Below are positions 58,701-64,000 of a stretch of DNA of 64,000 nt, piece by piece. The stretch's first letter is position 1. The number at the start of each line of letters is the position of its first letter. The notes below the pieces were generated by a model that saw only the letters and a list, made by a program, of their open reading frames with translations, did not search any database and was not told where the DNA came from. Made by a program: the position numbers and the translations under genes. The DNA is from Macrostomum hystrix (lineage: Eukaryota; Platyhelminthes; Macrostomidae), in NCBI GenBank assembly GCA_950097015.1, contig CATNEN010000003.1:558001-622000 (forward strand). Reading direction: 5' to 3'.

Positions 58701-61700
58701 TGTCTCATATTCCCCTGTCCTATCTTCTGTGTCACTCCCTATTGATCAGTCCCGTTGTGCTTGTCAAGGATTATATCTTTGGCGCGTGAGGAAAGATAAG
58801 CCTGCCTATTTCTGAATTTTACTAAACTTTTCAGGACAGTAATTTTAATTTGTACCCGAAATAATTTCCTGAGTTTTTTAAATCCGAACTAAGGTTCCCT
58901 TTAAAAGCAAGTTTTTTTGTTGCAAGTCCAGACAAGCCTGATCTTTCCTACCGAAAATGGGCGCGGATTAATGTTTCAAATATCTTAAATAAAAGTACAA
59001 GCACTTGCACTGCAAAAAAACACTAATTCTGCGGATCACTGTCTTAAATTTTTCATTCCTTTATGATCCCCTTTTCAAGTTATCCGAAAGGCCCCAAGAT
59101 CAATCTTAATTGGGTGGAATTGTCATGGCACAAGGCTATTAAGATAGGCTCGAAAAATTCTGTGGGGCTTTTTCATTGGAACTGTGCATACAGAAAAGCC
59201 ATTAGCTTAAGTGAATTATTTGGAAATAGTCTATGGCCTAAAGTTTTCAGAATGGCAATAGACTCGAATTAAACTATGTTTAACTTGTCTACGAATTAAG
59301 CTATCTGAAGGCTACGTACAGCTGTTCAGTCCATGGACATTCGACATTTGTGTAAACTGAAGTTTTGAGTTTTGTTAAGCTAAAGAACAAATATTGTTCA
59401 AGTGGAGTCGGTAATCGAACCACCGACCTCAAATTGGTGGGTCTAACGCTCTACCTACTAAGCCATAAAAATGGTCCTCATATCAGACCTAATTATGTAA
59501 GATTCGTATATGGCACAAGGTCACAGCAAAATATTTGACGAACATAAAACTATCAGAACCTACGCAATCGAATGTCTGAGAAGTGATGTTGGGCGCTAAT
59601 GTATTCCAACGCCCACTGTATAGTATGCTATTTATTATCGACATTAACTAACCAATCAGTAGTTATAGCCACTTTTGAATTATTCATTCGGTAAGCCTAG
59701 TTGCACTGTGCAGTGCAACAGTATTATATTATTATAGCTGTTAGGTAAATATAGGAGCTGGCAGTATATTTGGCAGTACTTGTATAATATTTTTATGCGA
59801 AAACGACAATAAACACAATCCCACTAGTCCTACTGGGAGTCTCCTGCACAATTTCCTTCCTGTTTGCCCAATTGCCTGTTACAGACAAACTGTAGAGAGA
59901 GTAAAGTAATTACTGACTAGAAAAACTCTGAGCATGAGCACACACTATAAACAGCTGACTGCTCAAATGACAAAGCACTGCAAGGTTATGCGACTGAGAA
60001 ATAAGAACTCCTGTTAAAACAAAACATTTTTCGATACATATCGGCGTCGGTGTGGTCCTTCAGACCAGATTGGTTAGCAATGTGTGTGTGCTTTGTGTTC
60101 CTGTAACACAAGAAAATAATGCCCACAGAGCATTTCACTCGTGCTATACTCAGGGTCTGGCTTATAGAAGTTTGTCGGACCAACAGATCGATTTGACTGA
60201 ACTCAAACTCCGAGTAAAGAGAGAGGGCGCACAGCTGGAACCCTCGACTCGGCAACCATAGTGAGTTAGCTCAGGCAGAACTGCTGTGGAGGGCAGTACA
60301 AGCTATTAGACCACTGAACTCAAAGAGTTCCGCTGATTGGGAAGATTCTATTTATCATTCGATTTTATTTTATTAGAAAAAAACATTCTTTGCGTGTTGA
60401 GTACTTGGAATATGCGGTAGGGAAATACTTGGCTGGTGTCTGCCTAATAGCGAGCCGCGACTATTTAGTGCATGACCTGACTGGGATTGAACCCACCAGA
60501 CCTGACTGCTGCTGCTGCTGCTTCTAGTGTGGGGGAAGATAGTAGAGCGTGGGGAGAGACAGAAGACAGAGATAGGGCGAGATAATAGAGAGAAGGGGAA
60601 GTAGAAGAAAAAGGGGAGACAGAAGAGAGAGAGGATGAGGAAGGAGAGAGGGGAGAAAGAGGAGAGAGAGGGGAGAAAGAAGAGAGAGGGGAGAAAGAGG
60701 AGAGAGAGGGGAGAAAGAGGAGAGAGAGGGGATAAAGAGGAGAGAGAGGGGAGAAAGAGGAGAGAGAGGGGAGAAAGAGGAGAGAGGGGGGAGAAAGAGG
60801 AGAGAGAGGGGAGAAAGAGGAGAGAGAGGGGACAAAGAGGAGAGAGAGGGGACAAAGAGGAGAGAGGGGGGACAAAGAGGAGAGAGAGGGGACAAAGAGG
60901 AGAGGGGGGGAGAAAGAGGATAGAGGGTGCTAAAGGAAGAGAGAGGAAGATGGCAGAGAGAGAGGAAGATAGCAGAGAGAGAGGGAGATAGCAGAGAGAG
61001 AGGGAGATAGCAGCTAGAAGGAAAGACGGAAGAGAGGAAGAGAGACAGAACTGGAAGACACAAGTAACGGGATATAAATACAGATCTCAAATTCTACTGT
61101 CTGGCATATTAATCTGGCTTTTATAAGCATTAGCAAATAGTGTAACGCAACGCTAACTATTGTGAAGTCCTACTAGATCAGACAGCGTCAATATAGCGAC
61201 AAACCAAGAAGCGCAGATGGGGCAGAAAATTCAATCGTCTGTCTAATGTCTCAGGCCCATACAAGCTGCGACTCGATTGGGGAGATTATGGAATAATCTC
61301 GTAGGAAATGTTGAAGACACAGACGCATATGAACTAAATAAATAATGAGCCGGATTAAGAAGGCTAAATTATTATCTGTGTCACTCACTGTTTCACATAT
61401 TCATGCACGCATTTGAAGTGATAAATTCGAGAATTAAATATGACAATGAGAAAGTGTTGATCCAACACGAAATGCTGAATCAACTGGGTCTCAGCGACGT
61501 CATAAAAAAGTATTTGTCAAAACACATGAAGCTACGAAATCCCAAGTTTTTTAAATCCCGAATCACATAAATCCTAAATAAGATAAATCCACTAAGTTTA
61601 AGAAATCGTCAGTCTCAGAATTACATAATCTCAGAAATCCCGAATCTCAGAAATCCCGAGTCTCAGGAATTCCGAATCTCAGAAATCACAAATCAAAGAA

Positions 61701-62378
61701 ATCCCGAATCTAAGAAATCCCAAATCAAAGAAATCCCGAATCTCGGGAATGCCCGAGTTTTTGGAATCCAAAAATAGTAAACTAAATCTAAAATTTAAGA
61801 AATCCAGATTCTCAGAAATCCCGAATCTCAGAAATCCCGAATCTCAGAAATCCCAAATCTCAGAAATCCCGAATCTAAGAAATCCCAAATCAAAGAAATC
61901 CCGAATCTCGGGAATCCCCGAGTTTTTGGAATCCAAAAGTAGTAAAATAAATCCAAAATTTAAGAAATCCCGAGTCTCAGAAATCCAGAATCTCAGAAAT
62001 CCCGAATCTCAGAAATCCCGAATCTTAGAAATCTAAATTTCAGAAATCCCGAATATTCAGAATTCCCAATCCAATAAATCCCGAATCGTAAAGATCGCTT
62101 AAATCTCAAATCCCCTAGTAATTTCGAAATCCCCTAGACAGATCCGGAGACCAAGTTCTCACAGCCCTAGGCTGAGCTGCCGCTCAAGTTGAATCCGCAA
62201 ATAAAAACTGCTCAAGCTCACCTGCGCCCTCTTCGGTCGGGAACTGGCCGCCGGCGATAGAGCCGCGCAGATCCTCAAGTTGAGCATCCCGTCTAATTAG
62301 CTCAAACACCTGGCCAGTCAGGCCGGTCAGTTCAATGAGCAGCTGCTCAGACTTCAGCACCGGATCCTCGCAGTCCAT
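55755..62378 (-). CDS. SNRNP25: U11/U12 snRNP 25 kDa protein (SNRNP25-like), two exons
   Basis: SNRNP25 is a ubiquitin-fold subunit of the U11/U12 di-snRNP that recognises minor (U12-type) introns. Exons 62222-62378 and 55755-56179 (minus) join in phase to 193 aa. The C-terminal half carries the family pattern: a strand pair (WLIRVVRGDSQIVDCFAEPD), ATLAELKRLV, then INWRQVWRRFAL, a LTDIGLYNR segment and LTFVPRLREKN near the end. The N-terminal exon (MDCEDPVLKSEQLLIELTG) is unlike the vertebrate protein (about 132 aa) and makes this one longer; its assignment rests on the phase-matched splice. The 6-kb intron contains four tandem arrays and a SINE. A strong acceptor (CTATTTTTTCAG|) lies 5 nt before the ATG, suggesting a leader splice or 5'UTR intron. 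Confidence 0.8.
56215..56560. repeat. 18/19-bp minisatellite, SNRNP25 intron
   Basis: About 19 units of GTGTGATTCGGGTTTAGA, with or without one extra T and with TTCAGA variants. It begins about 35 bp from the acceptor of the second exon. Confidence 0.95.
57340..58735. repeat. 16-bp minisatellite, SNRNP25 intron
   Basis: About 85 units of TCTCATCTCTCCCGTG with single-base variants; longer blocks repeat (57500-57720 resembles 57740-57960). The unit is the reverse complement of the 63050-63855 array. Long plus-strand open frames (up to about 500 codons) exist only because 16-bp units rotate through all frames without stops. Confidence 0.95.
59301..59466 (-). mobile_element. SINE family 1, minus-strand copy
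   Basis: The tRNA-like head GGCTTAGTAGGTAGAGCG (A box) and GGTGGTTCGATTACC (B box) is followed, after a diverged middle, by CCATGGACTGAACAGCTGTA and GTAGCCTTCAGAT as in the other copies. Confidence 0.7.
59470..60615. other. SNRNP25 intron, no clear feature
   Basis: Mixed sequence without arrays. A minus-strand B-box-like GGGTTCAATCCCAG near 60483-60496 could be a SINE head remnant; a short CTG run lies at about 60507-60521. Confidence 0.35.
60620..60935. repeat. 20-bp polypurine minisatellite, SNRNP25 intron
   Basis: Units of GAGAAAGAGGAGAGAGAGGG with GACAAAG variants; almost pure purine on the plus strand. A looser purine-rich tail runs to 61050. Confidence 0.95.
61540..62120. repeat. 17-bp minisatellite, SNRNP25 intron
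   Basis: Units of AATCCCGAATCTCAGAA. An internal block (from GGAATGCCCGAGTTTTTGGA, about 61740-61800) recurs at 61910-61965 as a higher-order copy. It ends about 100 bp from the donor of the first exon. Confidence 0.9.
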
Positions 62379-62484
62379 GCTGTCTGAAAAAATAGCAGTC
62401 AGTAAGTCGGTAATGAGACTGAAAACATAGCGGATTTTATATCTTTATTTGTAAGCCTTTCGTACATGTGTTGTTAATAAGTCG

Positions 62485-62560
62485 ACCATGACAGACAGTC
62501 AGATAGACAGACAGACAAACAGACAGACAGACAGTCAGACAGACAGACAGACAAATACAG
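62485..62560. repeat. (AGAC)n microsatellite
   Basis: Imperfect tetranucleotide repeat upstream of SNRNP25, in the interval shared with the divergent plus-strand gene candidate. Confidence 0.9.
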
Positions 62561-62970
62561 ACGACTTCAATCGATCAGCTTTAGGACCCTAATCTAGTGC
62601 GCAAATCTAAATTTATATTCTTCTAGCAGGCAAAAGCAGGTATTTGTCCAGATTTAGCTAACTATCCACACTGGGCCATACGCGGGGCAGCAGAGCATAG
62701 CTGAGGACAGAATATAAAGCCGTGGGATAAAGGGGAGCGCAGGAGGAGGGAGGGGGAAGAGGAAGAAAGGACGAATGGAAGACAAACGCGCGCACTGCAC
62801 CGACGATTCCCACGGCCTGTTCCGATCCCGAGCGCAGTCCCTGAATTCCTCCATTGCGGTTGGCTGGTCACTAACGCTACTGGCTAGGAGTGAGGGCTAG
62901 AAAAAAACTTAAATGAGCGTTGGGGAGGACTGGGGATTTGGGAGACAAGCTTGCGCGAATACAGAATTCA

Positions 62971-64000
62971 ATGATGTCCGGCGATGATAGAGATTTAATG
63001 ACCATCACAAATATCTGCAAGGTTTTAAAGAATAGTTTTTAAGAAATGAGACACGGGACACGGGAGAGATGACACGGGATAGATGAGACACGGGATAGAT
63101 GAGACACGGGAGAGATAAGAGACGGGATAGATGAGACACGGGATAGATAAGACACGGGAGATATGAGACACGGGAGAGATAAGAGACGGGATAGATGAGA
63201 CACGGGATAGATAAGACACGGGATAGATAAGACACGGGAGAGATGAGACACGTGATAGATAAGATACGGGATAGATAAGACACGGGATAGATGAGACACG
63301 GGAGAGATAAGACACGGGATAGATAAGACACGGGATAGATAAGACACGGGAGAGATAAGAGACGGGATAGATAAGACACGGGAGAGATAAGAGACGGGAT
63401 AGATGAGACACGGGATAGATAAGACACGGGATAGATAAGACACGGGATAGATGAGACACGTGATAGATAAGATACGGGATAGATAAGACACGGGATAGAT
63501 GAGAGACGGGATAGATGAGACACGGGATAGATAAGACACGGGATAGATGAGACACGGGATAGATAAGACACGGGAGAGATAAGACACGGGATAGATAAGA
63601 CACGGGATAGATGAGACACGGGAGAGATAAGACACGGGATAGATAAGACACGGGATAGATAAGACACGGGAGAGATAAGAGACGGGATAGATGAGACACG
63701 GGAGAGATAAGACACGGGATAGATAAGGCACGGGATAGATAAGAGACGGGATAGATGAGACACGGGAGAGATAAGAGACGGGATAGATAAGACACGGGAT
63801 AGATGAGACACGGGATAGATAAGACACGGGATAGATAAGACACGGGAGAGATAAGCAAAGTTTTCGCGCTTGCAAAAGTGCACAGCTTTTTTGAGTATGA
63901 CCAAAATGTTAGACTAATTTTCTATCTGCTGTATCTGTTCCAGCTCGGTAAAGTCTTGGAGATTGTCCGATATTTAGAGCGACAAAATTTCTCGAGGGAA
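62971..64000 (+). CDS. Possible divergent gene, first two exons (partial)
   Basis: A candidate first exon 62971-63021 (MMSGDDRDLMTITNICK) ends at a possible donor (AAG|GTTTTA). A candidate second exon, 63944 to the right edge (LGKVLEIVRYLERQNFSRE), follows a good pyrimidine tract and CAG (TCTGTTCCAG|). Both are phase 0, so they join cleanly. The intron between is almost wholly a 16-bp array, as in the neighbouring genes. The donor is weak and no domain is recognised in so short a stretch. If real, the gene is divergent from SNRNP25, with 590 bp between the two start codons that could serve as a shared promoter. Confidence 0.4.
63050..63855. repeat. 16-bp minisatellite (GGGATAGATAAGACAC)
   Basis: About 50 units alternating GGGATAGATAAGACAC, GGGATAGATGAGACAC and GGGAGAGATAAGAGAC. 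It is the reverse complement of the 57340-58735 unit with few changes, so both arrays belong to one family. Confidence 0.95.

Noticed and set aside
57319-58815. Three overlapping plus-strand open frames of about 450-500 codons
   Set aside because: Made wholly of 16-bp repeat units; because 16 is not a multiple of 3 the same peptide recurs in all three frames. No protein-like composition or domain.
59404-59466. tRNA gene on the minus strand
   Set aside because: A and B boxes are present but the acceptor stem does not pair, and the 3' side continues into the SINE family 1 body.
60130-60261. Short plus-strand frame ending LKLRVKREGAQLEPSTRQP
   Set aside because: Looks mildly protein-like, but there is no start context, partner exon or recognisable family; too little to call.
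63005-63904. Three minus-strand frames of about 280-300 codons
   Set aside because: Rotations of a 16-bp repeat without stops; not a gene.
63900-64000. Minus-strand peptide (FTELEQIQQIEN) at the right edge
   Set aside because: An in-frame stop lies immediately upstream with no acceptor between; the plus-strand reading with a good acceptor is preferred.

Overview
The window is nuclear DNA from an animal, probably an invertebrate. It holds split genes with GT-AG introns for metazoan housekeeping proteins, tRNA-derived SINEs, mariner, Tc1-like and Merlin-like DNA transposon relics, TTAA-flanked MITEs, and a very large load of short tandem repeats. By rough addition the tandem arrays cover about 18 of 64 kb, and close to half of the right-hand 35 kb. 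Most first coding exons sit just downstream of a splice-acceptor-like sequence. That fits spliced-leader trans-splicing and makes me lean towards a free-living flatworm or another spiralian, but nothing here proves the species.

Left part (1-28 kb). A ubiquitin-specific protease of USP36/42 type runs off the left edge (minus). Next to it is a complete eight-exon SRP72 gene (minus, 1773-8499). SRP72 intron 1 carries a MITE nested in a longer inverted repeat. A desert at 8.5-15 kb holds a G-rich 46/48-bp minisatellite between two mirror-oriented arrays, a gag-like relic and a Tc1-like element with about 240-bp terminal inverted repeats. Two small genes follow: a secreted WSC+PAN-like protein (plus, 15057-16273) and intronless UQCRH (minus, 17813-18049). 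A nearly intact mariner lies at 18548-19848. The stretch 20-28 kb is gene-poor, with SINE, Merlin-like and TTAA-MITE copies.

Right part (28-64 kb). A complete 18-exon copine gene (minus, 32217-54380) has reading phase consistent across every junction. Its larger introns each contain their own minisatellite. Upstream on the same strand is a two-exon SNRNP25-like gene (U11/U12 snRNP 25 kDa protein, 55755-62378) with a 6-kb intron full of arrays. A possible divergent plus-strand gene starts at 62971 and leaves the window.

The genes do not form a pathway; they are independent housekeeping and signalling genes (ubiquitin removal, protein targeting, respiration, membrane binding, minor splicing). 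What unifies the region is the repeat architecture: private arrays in introns, related arrays in opposite orientation, and transposons inserted into arrays.
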